Shown: piece after piece, positions 35,828 through 44,976 of the stretch | Position numbering within the stretch: position 1 is the first letter of the stretch | Layout: each line of letters opens with the position of its first letter | Origin: Chloroflexota bacterium | Lineage (GTDB): Bacteria > Chloroflexota > Anaerolineae > Anaerolineales > UBA4823 | Assembly (NCBI GenBank): GCA_029782365.1 | Contig: JAKOUW010000112.1 | Span: forward strand, 1 to 64,000 | DNA length: 64,000 bases | Direction: 5' to 3' | Notes under the pieces: model-generated | The model's input: only the letters and a program-made list of their open reading frames with translations | Told to the model about the DNA's origin: nothing | Database searches by the model: none | Translations under genes and position numbers: made by a program

Positions 35828-36808
35828 TCAATTGCCTTTCAACCATCCCATAGCCATGCCAATAAACTGCCGGGACATGTTGAAGATGTCATCGGTATCG
35901 TAATTGCGGTAAAAGCACTCCGTGTGCATCACCAGGGCAAGGTGCAGCGAATACAGGCAGCAGCGCTGCTCTTCTGCAAAAGTGAAAGTCGTCTTGCCGT
36001 AACCGCGCATGCTGGGGGTAACGCCCTGGCCAAAGAAGAGCGGCCTGAACTGCGCCTCCATCAGCGGTTCGGCCCACAACGCCCGTTCGAAGTCAATGAT
36101 GCCGGCCACCCTGCCATCCCGCACGAAGAAATTGGGGTTCCAGGCATCCCAATGCACCAGGCAGGGCGCCGTGATTTCCTCCAGCGCAGGCGCGTGCTTC
36201 CGGACAGCCGCACGCAGATCATCGTAGCCAAAATCAAACACCACGTTTTTGCGTGCCGCATCCGTCAGCACCGATTCCACGATCTTGATAAATGCCTCTT
36301 TCCAGGTGTCTGCCCGCAGCTCGGGGTTCCCATCATAACCGAAATAAACGCCAGGAAAGCGGTTAATCTCCCGGATAATCTCCCCGATTTGCAGTTCAAT
36401 GGTCTCCTTCGTTTTGGCAGGCAGGCTATCCATTACATGCTCAAGATTGTCCCCGTAGATCTTTTCCATGAAGAAATAATCCGAGTCACACAGATCGCGT
36501 GCATGATCAAAAAAGTAAATTTCGGGCACGGGAATAGCCGGGTTCTGCCGCACCAGGCGCATGGAAGCCACCTCAGTTGCCATGATGTCTTTCTCATACA
36601 ACATGACTTCGGCGTTCCGTGGAGGGGCAATCTTGAGGATGACCTCGCGGCCATCGGCCAACCTGACGTTGTAGGCCGCGTTGAACCAGCCTTGTTTCAG
36701 CTCCGTCACGGCTTCATCACCGGCGGCCAACCCCAGGCCCTTAAATGCCCGCACCGCCATGCTTTCTATTTGGGCGCGTGTTTTTTTGTTCTTGGTTTTG
36801 CTTTCCAA
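35828..36808 (-). CDS. Aminoglycoside phosphotransferase/choline kinase-like enzyme
   Basis: A 326-residue APH-type kinase. N-lobe: LKQGWFNAAYNVRLADGREV and VILKIAPP with the ATP-binding Lys. C-lobe: the Brenner-type motif CLVHWDAWNPNFFV (Asp and Asn of the catalytic loop, with HWD in place of HGD) and GIIDFERALWAEP (metal-binding DFE). Substrate cannot be read from sequence. It starts with TTG at 36808, with GAGG upstream; an ATG would lose the N-terminal strands. Operon with the MATE gene. Confidence 0.87.
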   Translation of the reverse strand: MESKTKNKKTRAQIESMAVRAFKGLGLAAGDEAVTELKQGWFNAAYNVRLADGREVILKIAPPRNAEVMLYEKDIMATEVASMRLVRQNPAIPVPEIYFFDHARDLCDSDYFFMEKIYGDNLEHVMDSLPAKTKETIELQIGEIIREINRFPGVYFGYDGNPELRADTWKEAFIKIVESVLTDAARKNVVFDFGYDDLRAAVRKHAPALEEITAPCLVHWDAWNPNFFVRDGRVAGIIDFERALWAEPLMEAQFRPLFFGQGVTPSMRGYGKTTFTFAEEQRCCLYSLHLALVMHTECFYRNYDTDDIFNMSRQFIGMAMGWLKGN

Positions 36809-36896
36809 AGGACGCCTCGCTTTGCTTGAGTTTGTTTATTTAGGTTCTTGAAGAAACCCATTTCTTCACCTGAAAACCGGTGGCTCAGACAACCAG

Positions 36897-37283
36897 CTAG
36901 ATGGTAATCTCCACCCGGTTCCCATCAGGATCCAGGATAACACTTTCATAGTAGCCATCTCCGGTGAGGCGCGGCTGGCCGGCAATTCGATACCCGTCCG
37001 CTTCCAGCCGCGCGGTCAAGCGGTCAACTTTCTCTTTGGAACCAACGGAAAAGGCCAGGTGGGCGTATCCCGCCAGCCTGCTGGCTGACTCGCTTGGTAT
37101 CACGTCGGGAGCTCGCATAAGTTCAAGCCGTGCGCCGCCAGAAAATATCAAAAAGTAAGATTCAAACTGCGTTTTCGGATTGGTATATTTTTGGCCCGCC
37201 TGGGCGGAAAAATAAGTTTCATAGAAAGTCTTCTGCGCTTCTAACTTACATGTCCAGATGGCGACGTGTTCAATGTGCATCAT
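36897..37283 (-). CDS. VOC (glyoxalase/dioxygenase superfamily) protein
   Basis: A 128-residue single vicinal-oxygen-chelate protein: MMHIEHVAIWTCKLEAQKTF (metal-ligand His in the first strand), GGARLELMRAPD, HLAFSVGSKEKVDRLTARL (second His) and a terminal GYYESVILDPDGNRVEITI with the metal-ligand Glu. Probably a lyase-like or small-molecule-binding enzyme; the reaction is unknown. GAGGGTA precedes the start. Confidence 0.87.
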   Translation of the reverse strand: MMHIEHVAIWTCKLEAQKTFYETYFSAQAGQKYTNPKTQFESYFLIFSGGARLELMRAPDVIPSESASRLAGYAHLAFSVGSKEKVDRLTARLEADGYRIAGQPRLTGDGYYESVILDPDGNRVEITI

Positions 37284-37419
37284 TACCCTCGCATGACGAA
37301 ATCCCAGGCGTCGTTGATCAAGCAGACAGGGCCGGCCAGAGTGGGCAAGACCGACCCGCCCTGGTCGGCAGGACTAATCAGGATGAAAATTTACTGAGCA
37401 GCGAGATGCTCTCTCATCC

Positions 37420-39660
37420 TCAACCTACAATTTCGAAATCGGCGTGCAGCTTCGCCATCGAGTCGGCCCCGACCCAAATGTCGAAAGCTGCCGCCTCTTG
37501 AATCCACCCGCCGGTATTCGTGCTCCAGTAGCGCAGCTCGTCCGGGCCGAGGTGGAAAGTGACCGTCTTCGTTTCACCGGGCTGCAGTTTGAGGCGCTCG
37601 AAGCCTTTCAACTCGCGCAGTGGGCGCGAATCACTGCCCCAGCGCTGGTGAATGTAAAGCTGCGCCACCTCATCCCCGGTAACCTTGCCGCTGTTGGTCA
37701 CATCGACGCTGACCGCCAGGCTGCCGCCTACCTTGACCTGCGGGGCGGAGACTTTCAGGTTCGAGAACTCAAATGTCGTATAGCTCAAGCCGTAGCCAAA
37801 AGGATAGAGAGGCACAGGCAGGCCGTCCCAGTAGCGCGGGTTGTACATGGGGCTGCCCTCAGGCGAATGGGTCAGGTTGCGGGCGTAGTAGAGCGGCGCA
37901 TGGCTGCCCTTGCGCGGGAAGCTGACTGGCAGTTTGCCGCCCGGATTTACATCGCCGAACAAAATGTCAGCCACGGCGTGACCGCCTTCGCTGCCTGGTT
38001 CCCAGGCCTCGAGGATAGCCGGGATGTGCTCGGCTGCCCAGTTGACGCTCAGAGGGCGGCCGTTCAGCAGAACCAGGACGATCGGCTTGCCCAGACCGGC
38101 CACGGCCTTGAGCAGTTCCTCCTGCCGGCCGGGCAGGTCCAGGGAGGCGCGCGAAGCGGCTTCACCGGCCATCAGATCGGTCTCGCCCAGCACCATCACC
38201 ACCAGCTCGGCAGCGCGGGCGGTCTCAACCGCGGCCTGGAAGGCGGCCTCGCCCTCCTCAGGGGTCTGGGCCGGCTTGCTGGTAAAGCCTGCCATGGCGC
38301 CTTCAAACCAGGAGGGAATATCGCGCCGGATCTCTGGGCCGGGAGCATAAGTCACTTGAGCGCCAGTCAGCCGGGCGCGGATACCCTGCAGGACGGTCAC
38401 CGCGGCGGGCTTGTGACCAAAAACCATCCACGAGCCTTCGGTCGATTCCATTGAATCGGCCAGCGGGCCAATCACAGCCACTTTTTGGAGATCTTTCTTG
38501 AGAGGCAGTAAGCCGCCTTCATTTCTCAGCAGCACCATCGAGCGTTGTGCAGCCCAACGCGCCATCTGGCGGTGTTCAGGCCGGGCCACCACCTGCTCCA
38601 GCAGGTTTTCATTTACATAAGGTTGCTCGAACAGGCCCATCTTGACCTTGAGCGCCAGGATGGGGCGCGCCATCTCCTCGATCTCAGCCTCGGACAGGGC
38701 GCCATCGGCCACCAGACTGGCCAGATTTTCGGGGTAGGTGTAGCTGGACATATCCATGTTGAGGCCAGCCTTGAGCCCGCGCAGGGCGGCATCGCGCCGG
38801 TCACGGGCATGGCCCTGAATGACCAGGTTGCCCACCGCAAAAGCATCCGAAACGACAAAGCCCTCAAAGCCCCACTCCTGGCGTAAGACCTGGCGCAGCA
38901 AGAAGCGGTTGGCGCTGGCCGGGACATTATTGAGATCCATGTAAGCGCTCATGAAGGTGGCTACGCCAGCCTTGACTGCCGCTTCGAAAGGCGGCAGATA
39001 GGTGTTGCGCAGTTGGGCCTCGGACAGGTAAACAGGATCGTAATCGCGCCCGCCATCTGCCGCGCCGTATCCGGCGAAGTGCTTGGCGCAGGCCAGCACC
39101 CGCTCCGGGTCGGAGAGATCATCGCCCTGGAAACCGCGCACCTGGGCGGCAGCCATTGCCGCCCCCAAATATGGGTCTTCGCCTGCTCCTTCGACGATGC
39201 GGCCCCAGCGCGCGTCGCGGGCGATGTCGAGCATCGGGCCAAAAGTCCAATGCAGCCCGGCCGCCCGGGCCTCTCTGGCTGCCACGGACTGGGACTTCTC
39301 GGGCACCGCCGGGTCCCAGGAGGAAGCCATTGCCAGCGGCACAGGAAAGATGGTGCGGTAACCGTGAATCACATCCAGCGCAAACAGCAGCGGGATGCCC
39401 GAGGGACTTTCCTCAACGGCGATCTTTTGCAACTCGTTGAAGCGTGTCGTATTGTTGAGCCACAGCACGGAACCGGCCCCACCTCTGCGTATCTGATCTT
39501 CGGCTTTGGGACCGGGAGAAAACTCCGCCCCGCCCACCTGGTTGAGCTGCCCGATTTTTTCTTCCAGGCTCATCCGCTTCAAAAGTGCTTCGACTCGCTC
39601 ATTAACTTCGGTTGATGATGGAAAGATTCTTGCCATTCCTGGCTTCATTACATTTGTCAT
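37420..39660 (-). CDS. GH3 beta-glucosidase (BglX-like)
   Basis: A 746-residue glycoside hydrolase family 3 enzyme without a signal peptide. The TIM-barrel domain runs from about 20 to 340 with KHFAGYGAADGG and the nucleophile Asp272 in GFEGFVVSDAF. The alpha/beta sandwich (about 370-570) includes VVMVLGETDLMAGEAASRAS, the acid/base region. A fibronectin III-like domain closes the protein (about 650-740). AAGGAG precedes the ATG by five bases. It lies downstream of the LacI gene and a small ORF in the same direction. Beta-glucosidase or beta-xylosidase activity is likely. Confidence 0.92.
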   Translation of the reverse strand: MTNVMKPGMARIFPSSTEVNERVEALLKRMSLEEKIGQLNQVGGAEFSPGPKAEDQIRRGGAGSVLWLNNTTRFNELQKIAVEESPSGIPLLFALDVIHGYRTIFPVPLAMASSWDPAVPEKSQSVAAREARAAGLHWTFGPMLDIARDARWGRIVEGAGEDPYLGAAMAAAQVRGFQGDDLSDPERVLACAKHFAGYGAADGGRDYDPVYLSEAQLRNTYLPPFEAAVKAGVATFMSAYMDLNNVPASANRFLLRQVLRQEWGFEGFVVSDAFAVGNLVIQGHARDRRDAALRGLKAGLNMDMSSYTYPENLASLVADGALSEAEIEEMARPILALKVKMGLFEQPYVNENLLEQVVARPEHRQMARWAAQRSMVLLRNEGGLLPLKKDLQKVAVIGPLADSMESTEGSWMVFGHKPAAVTVLQGIRARLTGAQVTYAPGPEIRRDIPSWFEGAMAGFTSKPAQTPEEGEAAFQAAVETARAAELVVMVLGETDLMAGEAASRASLDLPGRQEELLKAVAGLGKPIVLVLLNGRPLSVNWAAEHIPAILEAWEPGSEGGHAVADILFGDVNPGGKLPVSFPRKGSHAPLYYARNLTHSPEGSPMYNPRYWDGLPVPLYPFGYGLSYTTFEFSNLKVSAPQVKVGGSLAVSVDVTNSGKVTGDEVAQLYIHQRWGSDSRPLRELKGFERLKLQPGETKTVTFHLGPDELRYWSTNTGGWIQEAAAFDIWVGADSMAKLHADFEIVG

Positions 39661-39879
39661 ACGATCTCCTTAGAATTTTTTACAAGCAGCCACTTTCAGG
39701 CATCTTGAAATGATCAAGTGCGCAGAACTGGCTGAAAGGTGCCTGCGTCTCATTCTATAAAATTCTATACTATTTTAAGCAAAAGGTTGGCATTCTTCCT
39801 CATCGAGTTCCAAAAGAAAATCAATAACCGAAGCAATTCACCGCCTCATGGTCATCCCGTGCCGCAGAATAGGCAGAGA

Positions 39880-40113
39880 TCACTCGGTGCAGAGCGGGCA
39901 GCTCAACGCCTGTACAATGTCGGCAGATGGCCGATTTTCTTGGCGAGGCCGGAAAATCTGAGCAAAGATCGACATTTGTGCTTTGCGACAGGATTGAGGC
40001 GCGGCCAGGAAGTTCACATACGGCGCGACCCGTTGAGCTTTTTGCATCTCTTCCTTAACCTCAAGTATTCTCTCCCATGCATTTACACTGTTGATTAACG
40101 TTGGTTGTATCAT
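39880..40113 (-). CDS. Small ORF of unknown function behind a LacI operator
   Basis: Reads 77 residues starting MIQPTLINSVNAWERILEVK and ending SADIVQALSCPLCTE. I do not recognise it. In its favour: an excellent AAGGAG six bases before the ATG, and the 18-base LacI-type palindrome directly upstream of that site. Against it: the second half has low-complexity basic composition and no hydrophobic core pattern, so it may be the 5' end of a lost glycan gene. It sits between lacI and the GH3 gene. Confidence 0.4.
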   Translation of the reverse strand: MIQPTLINSVNAWERILEVKEEMQKAQRVAPYVNFLAAPQSCRKAQMSIFAQIFRPRQENRPSADIVQALSCPLCTE

Positions 40114-40126
40114 AATTTTCTCCTTT

Positions 40127-40144
40127 CTTGCAATCGATTGCAAG
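40127..40144. promoter_or_regulatory. LacI-family operator 1
   Basis: CTTGCAATCGATTGCAAG is a perfect 18-base palindrome with the central CG typical of LacI-family sites. It lies directly upstream of the small ORF and downstream of the lacI gene. Confidence 0.85.
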
Positions 40145-40149
40145 ATATT

Positions 40150-40183
40150 TGTAAAAAAAAGAATCGCGCAGCCTGTCAGGCTG
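40150..40183 (-). terminator. Weak terminator overlapping the lacI stop codon
   Basis: On the minus strand CAGCC-TGACA-GGCTG forms a 5-bp hairpin (40169-40183), followed eight bases later by a run of eight T (40153-40160). Confidence 0.4.
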
Positions 40184-41198
40184 ATTTTCGAATCACCAGC
40201 TCTACCGGGGTGGTCACGTTGGTAATCACGCCGGTTTGAATATATTGGATCAAGTTCTGAGCGAGCAGTTTACCTATCAGTGGAAGATTTTGGCGTATTG
40301 TGGTGAGCGGTAAGTTGTTGTAGACCGCAATCGACAAATCATCATATCCAACCACGGCAATATCCTCCGGAACCCTTTTGCCCTTGTTCTGGATAACATG
40401 GATTGCCGCAATGGCCATCAAATCACTATTGACAAAGACTGCATCCAGCTCAGGAGACTGCTCCAACAGGCGCTGCATGGCAGCAGCCCCAGAGGCGTGA
40501 GAATAATCGCCAAAAGCCAGCAGGTTGCGGTCTATGCCGCGTCCGGCAGCCTGGAGAGCATTTTCGTACCCTTTGAAACGGTGCTGAACTGTCAAAGAAT
40601 CCTCAGGACCACCCAAGAAGGCAACCCGCTGCCGGCCCATTCGGATCAGATGTTGGGTCGCTAGCATACCGCCGGTCACATTATCGCCGGTGATCGAGCA
40701 GTAATTGAATTTTGGAATAGGCACGCCCCAACCGATGAAGGGTGCGTCCATCTCAACCAGGGCTTTCAAGTGCGAATGCTTGTGGTCTGAGGTCATCAGG
40801 ATGAAACCATCCACGCGACCGCTGTCCAGATAGGATCGCACCCAGGCTGTCTCATGTGGATTGACATGAATGACAAGCAGATCATAGCCGAGGGTGAGCA
40901 GCCCATTTCCGATACTGCCCAAGATCTCAAGACTAAACAAGTCTTCACCGGAAAAGAATTCCGGGAAACAAGCCTGGGCAGCAAAAGCAATGGTGCGGCT
41001 TTGGCGTAAACGCAGGTTGCGAGCGGAGGCATTCATGCGGAAATGATGTTCGCGAGCGATTAACTGAATGCGCTCTTTGGTCTCTGGATTAAGCAAAGAA
41101 CTATTATTTAAAGCGCGTGAGACCGTCGATGTTGAGACATTTGCCAATCGGGCGATATCATCCAGAGTTTGAACGATCTTTTTGCTCATTGTAATCAT
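40176..41198 (-). CDS. LacI/GalR family transcriptional regulator
   Basis: A 340-residue sugar-responsive repressor. N-terminal LacI HTH with TLDDIARLANVSTSTVSRAL and the hinge helix near MNASARNLRLRQS, then a periplasmic-binding-like effector domain (GDNVTGGMLATQHLIRMG, VNSDLMAIAAIHVI, VPEDIAVVGYDD). Near-identical palindromes lie upstream of its own start (41207-41220) and just past its end (40127-40144), so autoregulation and control of the GH3 side is the simplest reading. Effector unknown. Confidence 0.93.
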   Translation of the reverse strand: MITMSKKIVQTLDDIARLANVSTSTVSRALNNSSLLNPETKERIQLIAREHHFRMNASARNLRLRQSRTIAFAAQACFPEFFSGEDLFSLEILGSIGNGLLTLGYDLLVIHVNPHETAWVRSYLDSGRVDGFILMTSDHKHSHLKALVEMDAPFIGWGVPIPKFNYCSITGDNVTGGMLATQHLIRMGRQRVAFLGGPEDSLTVQHRFKGYENALQAAGRGIDRNLLAFGDYSHASGAAAMQRLLEQSPELDAVFVNSDLMAIAAIHVIQNKGKRVPEDIAVVGYDDLSIAVYNNLPLTTIRQNLPLIGKLLAQNLIQYIQTGVITNVTTPVELVIRKSA

Positions 41199-41206
41199 CC
41201 AATCTT

Positions 41207-41220
41207 TGCAATCGATTGCA
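41207..41220. promoter_or_regulatory. LacI-family operator 2
   Basis: TGCAATCGATTGCA, a perfect 14-base palindrome sharing the core of operator 1, eight bases before the lacI start codon. It lies in the divergent region between lacI and gntR. Confidence 0.85.
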
Positions 41221-41267
41221 TTATATCATTTCAAGAAATCAATGTCAATAGATTTTTAGAATGCGGC

Positions 41268-41310
41268 TTGACAATCCTTTCAGTATCCTATATCCTATAT
41301 GATATAGGAT
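41268..41310 (+). promoter_or_regulatory. gntR promoter with palindrome across -10 and start codon
   Basis: -35 TTGACA (41268-41273), 17-base spacer, -10 TATCCT (41291-41296). The perfect palindrome ATCCTATAT-G-ATATAGGAT (41292-41310) covers the -10 and the first two bases of the ATG. The predicted transcription start lies about six bases before the ATG, so the mRNA is nearly leaderless and the site should be the autoregulatory GntR operator. Confidence 0.75.
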
Positions 41311-41968
41311 GTTCGAACACGCCCCCAACCTTTTGACCAAAGAACAATACGCCTACTCCGCCCTGCGCCGGGCTATCATTCGCTGTGAGCTTGCTCCAGG
41401 CGAAAAGCTGATCATTGACCGCCTGAGCGATGAGATGGGGCTCAGCCAGATCCCCATCCGCGCCGCCATCCAGCGCCTGCAGGCCGAAGGGCTGATAACG
41501 ATCAACCCGCACGCCAGCGCTATCGTCGCCCCACTGCCGCCGGAAAAAATCGCTGAGGTGTTCGCCCTGCTTGAGAGCCTGGAACGCATCGCATTCCGTG
41601 CCGCTGCCCTCAACCGTTCTGAAACCGATTTGGAGGCCCTCGACACTCTCCTCCAAGAAATGGAAGCCGCAATCAGCGACTCGCAGCCCTCCAGTTGGCT
41701 GGTGCTCAACAGCGCTTTCCACCGCCGCATTGCCGCTATCACCGGCATGCCGCTGCTGGTCGATTTTACTAACCGTGTGCTGGATGAGTGGGAGCGCATC
41801 AGCCATTTCTACTTTGCCAACGTCACCAGCGCCCGATTGCCCCAGGCTCAAGCCGAGCATCAGAAGATTGTCGCGCACTTGCGCGCCCGCAACGCGGATG
41901 CTCTTGAAATCCTGGCGAGCGATCATAACCGTGAAGCCAACCGTTCCTACCAGGCGCTGCTTCGATGA
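41309..41968 (+). CDS. GntR family regulator, FadR-type (FCD domain)
   Basis: A 219-residue regulator of the plus-strand sugar cluster. N-terminal winged helix: [20 protein letters not shown] and LGLSQ-like [20 protein letters not shown]. The C-terminal FCD domain has the metal-ligand histidines in [17 protein letters not shown] and [17 protein letters not shown]. First gene of the run and overlaps the next by four bases. The start codon lies inside a perfect palindrome and has no spaced Shine-Dalgarno. Confidence 0.92.
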   Translation: MFEHAPNLLTKEQYAYSALRRAIIRCELAPGEKLIIDRLSDEMGLSQIPIRAAIQRLQAEGLITINPHASAIVAPLPPEKIAEVFALLESLERIAFRAAALNRSETDLEALDTLLQEMEAAISDSQPSSWLVLNSAFHRRIAAITGMPLLVDFTNRVLDEWERISHFYFANVTSARLPQAQAEHQKIVAHLRARNADALEILASDHNREANRSYQALLR

Positions 41969-42915
41969 AAATCATTCCTAACCGCAAGATCTCAGGCTGG
42001 TCCGCTGTTCTCCTGCCCTTCCGCAACGGCGGAGCGGTCGATTGGGATGCCTTCTGCGCCCACCTCGCCCGCACCGCGGCCGCCGGGCTGTCGCCCGCCG
42101 TCAACATGGATACCGGCTTCGGCAATCTGCTGGATGAAAGCATGCGCCTCGAAGTCCTGCGCTGCACAAAGGGCGCTATTCCCGGCCAGCCTTTCACCGC
42201 CGGCGCCTTCGTTCCTTCCCAGCCTGGCGAAGCGTTTGACCCGCTGCCTTATTACCGTCAAATCGAACAGATTCAAACCTGTGGTGGAATACCAACCATC
42301 TTCCAATCCTTTGGCCTGGCAAACCTGCCGTCCGATCAGATCGTGGCCGCCTACGCCGATTTCGGACGGCGCGCCTCGCAGTTCATTGCCTTCGAGCTTG
42401 GGCCAATGTTTGCGCCGTTTGGAAAAATTTACGATCTGGACACCTACAAAGGCATTCTCGGCATCCCCCAATGCATTGGCGCAAAGCACTCCTCACTCAG
42501 CCGCCAGCTCGAATGGGACAGGCTTGCCGTGCGCGACGCAATCCGCCCGGATTTCAAAGTGTTCACCGGCAACGACCTGGCGATCGACATGGTCATCTAT
42601 GGCTCCGACTACCTGCTTGGCCTCTCCACCTTCGCCCCCGATTATTTCGCCCTGCGCGACCGCTTCTGGCTGGAGGGTGATCTGCGTTTCTACGAGTTGA
42701 ACGATATCCTGCAGTACCTGGGGTTCTTTGCTTTCCGGTCGCCTGTGCCGGCGTACAAGCATTCCGCTGCCCAATTTCTAAAACTGCGCGGCTGGATCGC
42801 CTGCGACAATACCCACCCCCTCAGCCCCTCCCGCCCCGCCAGCGATATTCCCATCCTGCAAAATATCCTGGACCAATTATCTGCTTTTCCACTTGACCTG
42901 CACGATGATGTATAA
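41965..42915 (+). CDS. Dihydrodipicolinate synthase-like (DapA family) aldolase
   Basis: A 316-residue class I aldolase of the DHDPS/N-acetylneuraminate lyase family. The Schiff-base Lys174 is in [13 protein letters not shown] and the first strand region ([20 protein letters not shown]) is typical. The tyrosine that assists proton transfer (YNxP in DHDPS) is not in place: the segment reads [11 protein letters not shown]. So it is unlikely to make dipicolinate; cleavage or dehydration of a keto-sugar acid is possible. Overlaps gntR (ATGA) and the next gene. Confidence 0.82.
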   Translation: MKIIPNRKISGWSAVLLPFRNGGAVDWDAFCAHLARTAAAGLSPAVNMDTGFGNLLDESMRLEVLRCTKGAIPGQPFTAGAFVPSQPGEAFDPLPYYRQIEQIQTCGGIPTIFQSFGLANLPSDQIVAAYADFGRRASQFIAFELGPMFAPFGKIYDLDTYKGILGIPQCIGAKHSSLSRQLEWDRLAVRDAIRPDFKVFTGNDLAIDMVIYGSDYLLGLSTFAPDYFALRDRFWLEGDLRFYELNDILQYLGFFAFRSPVPAYKHSAAQFLKLRGWIACDNTHPLSPSRPASDIPILQNILDQLSAFPLDLHDDV

Positions 42916-44368
42916 ACGCCTCGCCCAACTGCGCACCCCGGCCCAATTTGCTGAATACATCCAGTCGCTCGGTATCCAGTTGGATTTCGACCCCGACCTA
43001 TTGCTCGGCCCGGGTTCGCCCCTCGCTCAACCTTTCGCTCTCCCCTTCCTTTCCGCTCCGCTATCTAACCGCTGGTGCATCCTCCCCATGGAAGGCTGGG
43101 ACGCTGGTCAGGATGGCAGACCCACCGAGCTGGTCACACGCCGCTGGCAGCGGTTCGGACAGAGCGGCGCCAAGCTCATCTGGGGCGGCGAGGCCACCGC
43201 CGTGCGCCCAGACGGGCGGGCTAACCCGAACCAGCTCATCCTCAATGCCGCCAACCTGCCTGCCATAGCCGATCTGCGCCAGGAACTGGTGCGCGCCCAT
43301 GCCCGCCGCTGGCAAACCGATGACCTGCTCATCGGCCTGCAGTTGACCCACTCCGGGCGCTTCTGCCGCCCGCACGACAAACAACGCCTCGAGCCGCAGA
43401 TCCTCTACGCTCACCCGCTTCTCAACCGCAAATTCGGCCTCTCCCCTGATTTTCCTGTGATAACGGATGCAGCGATCGAGCAGCTCATCGCCGATTACAT
43501 CAAAGCGGCGGCGCTGGCGCAAAAAGCAGGTTTTCAGTTCGTGGATATCAAGCACTGCCATGGATATCTCGGACATGAATTTCTCAGCGCCGTGGACCGG
43601 CCTGGTAAATACGGCGGCTCTTTCGAAAACCGCACTCGCTTCCTACGCGAGATCGTTGAGGGCATCCGCCTCACCGCGCCCGGGCTGGAGATTGGGGTGC
43701 GCCTTTCCGCCTTCGATTTCATTCCATTCAAGATGGGTGATGACGGCGGCGGGGTTCCAGAAACGCCCGCGGCTGAATCACAACCTAATCCCAACCACTT
43801 TCCCCCGGGTTATCGTTATGCTTTCGGCGGCGACGCCGCTGGCACCGGCGTGGACCTGAGCGAGCCGCGCCAATTCCTGGCTCTGCTCGAGCGCCTGGGG
43901 ATCAAACTGGTCAATATCACCGCTGGCAGTCCCTATTACAACCCACACATCCAGCGCCCGGCGTTATTCCCACCTTCGGACGGTTACCTGCCGCCCGAAG
44001 ACCCGCTGGTCGGCGTGGCGCGGCAGATTGGCGTGACGGCTGCCCTCAAGGCAGCCCATCCGAGCCTGCTGATCGTCGGCTCGGGCTACTCTTATTTGCA
44101 GGAGTGGCTGCCCCACGTGGCGCAGAATGTGGTGCGCACCGGCAAAGCTGATTTCGTCGGGTTGGGGCGCATGGCGCTGGCCTATCCTGAAATGTGTGCG
44201 GATGTGCTGGAAGGCAAGCCGCTCCAACGCAAACGCATCTGCCGCACCTTCAGCGACTGCACCACCGCGCCGCGCAACGGCCTGGTCAGCGGGTGTTACC
44301 CGCTGGATGAGTTTTACAAAGCCCGGCCGGAAGCCAAAGTGCTTGAGACATTGAAGCGAGGACAATGA
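42905..44368 (+). CDS. Old Yellow Enzyme-like NADH:flavin oxidoreductase
   Basis: A 487-residue FMN TIM-barrel oxidoreductase. Motifs: [14 protein letters not shown] (FMN and substrate contact), [20 protein letters not shown] (substrate-binding His pair), [20 protein letters not shown], and a C-terminal [15 protein letters not shown] (FMN phosphate site). Longer than typical OYE (about 350) with an insert near 285-320 that may bind a larger substrate. The start overlaps the upstream stop by 11 bases (ATG at 42905 or 42908). It is in one transcription unit with the dehydrogenase and ThuA genes. Confidence 0.85.
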   Translation: MMYKRLAQLRTPAQFAEYIQSLGIQLDFDPDLLLGPGSPLAQPFALPFLSAPLSNRWCILPMEGWDAGQDGRPTELVTRRWQRFGQSGAKLIWGGEATAVRPDGRANPNQLILNAANLPAIADLRQELVRAHARRWQTDDLLIGLQLTHSGRFCRPHDKQRLEPQILYAHPLLNRKFGLSPDFPVITDAAIEQLIADYIKAAALAQKAGFQFVDIKHCHGYLGHEFLSAVDRPGKYGGSFENRTRFLREIVEGIRLTAPGLEIGVRLSAFDFIPFKMGDDGGGVPETPAAESQPNPNHFPPGYRYAFGGDAAGTGVDLSEPRQFLALLERLGIKLVNITAGSPYYNPHIQRPALFPPSDGYLPPEDPLVGVARQIGVTAALKAAHPSLLIVGSGYSYLQEWLPHVAQNVVRTGKADFVGLGRMALAYPEMCADVLEGKPLQRKRICRTFSDCTTAPRNGLVSGCYPLDEFYKARPEAKVLETLKRGQ

Positions 44369-44976
44369 AGATGAAACAGGTTCTGTTCGTAACAGATGGT
44401 ATTTTCCACCCGCCGCTGCCGGGCCGGCTTGTTTTGCACGCTGTTCTGCGCGGCATGCCAGGGTTTGCGTTCCAGCATATCCGTTCGCTGGAGAGCCTGC
44501 CCGCTGGCCTGGAAAATTTCTCTGCCCTGGTTTTGAATTTCCACCATAAGACAATTTCATCCGTCGCGCTGGAAAAACTGGAGCAGTATGTAAAAAACGG
44601 CGGAGGGATCCTTGCCATCCATGCGGCGGCGGCATCGTTCAAACAATCACTGCGCTATGCGGAAATCATCGGAGGAAAATTCGTCGGTCATGGAAAAGTG
44701 CAGCAATTCGAATTATTTAATCAAAACAGCGAGGCTTTCAGCAGCATTCCGAGTTTTTCCGTGAAAGATGAACTGTATATATTCGATTTGACGGACAAAA
44801 TCCAGGTGCATTTCAGCGTAAACCATGCCGAAAAGCATATTCCGGCCGTGTGGACGAACCAGTACGGTCGAGGAAGAGTCTGTTATGCCGTGCCCGGGCA
44901 CACGACAGGCAGCATGAAAAATCCTGCTTACCAGGCGTTATTGAGGCGCGGCCTGGAATGGGTGTGCGATGAGTAA
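44365..44976 (+). CDS. ThuA-like domain protein
   Basis: A 203-residue glutamine amidotransferase-like (ThuA) protein: [13 protein letters not shown] at the start, the conserved [18 protein letters not shown] turn (ThuA GGG-x-x-x-x-HAA pattern), DELYIFDL, and [20 protein letters not shown] near the end. ThuA from rhizobia acts in trehalose use through 3-keto sugars. Overlaps of four bases upstream and eight downstream tie it to the oxidoreductase and the Gfo/Idh gene. Confidence 0.87.
   Translation: MKMKQVLFVTDGIFHPPLPGRLVLHAVLRGMPGFAFQHIRSLESLPAGLENFSALVLNFHHKTISSVALEKLEQYVKNGGGILAIHAAAASFKQSLRYAEIIGGKFVGHGKVQQFELFNQNSEAFSSIPSFSVKDELYIFDLTDKIQVHFSVNHAEKHIPAVWTNQYGRGRVCYAVPGHTTGSMKNPAYQALLRRGLEWVCDE

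Noticed and set aside
37444-38454. 336-codon plus-strand frame opposite the GH3 gene
   Set aside because: Antisense shadow of a clear glycoside hydrolase.
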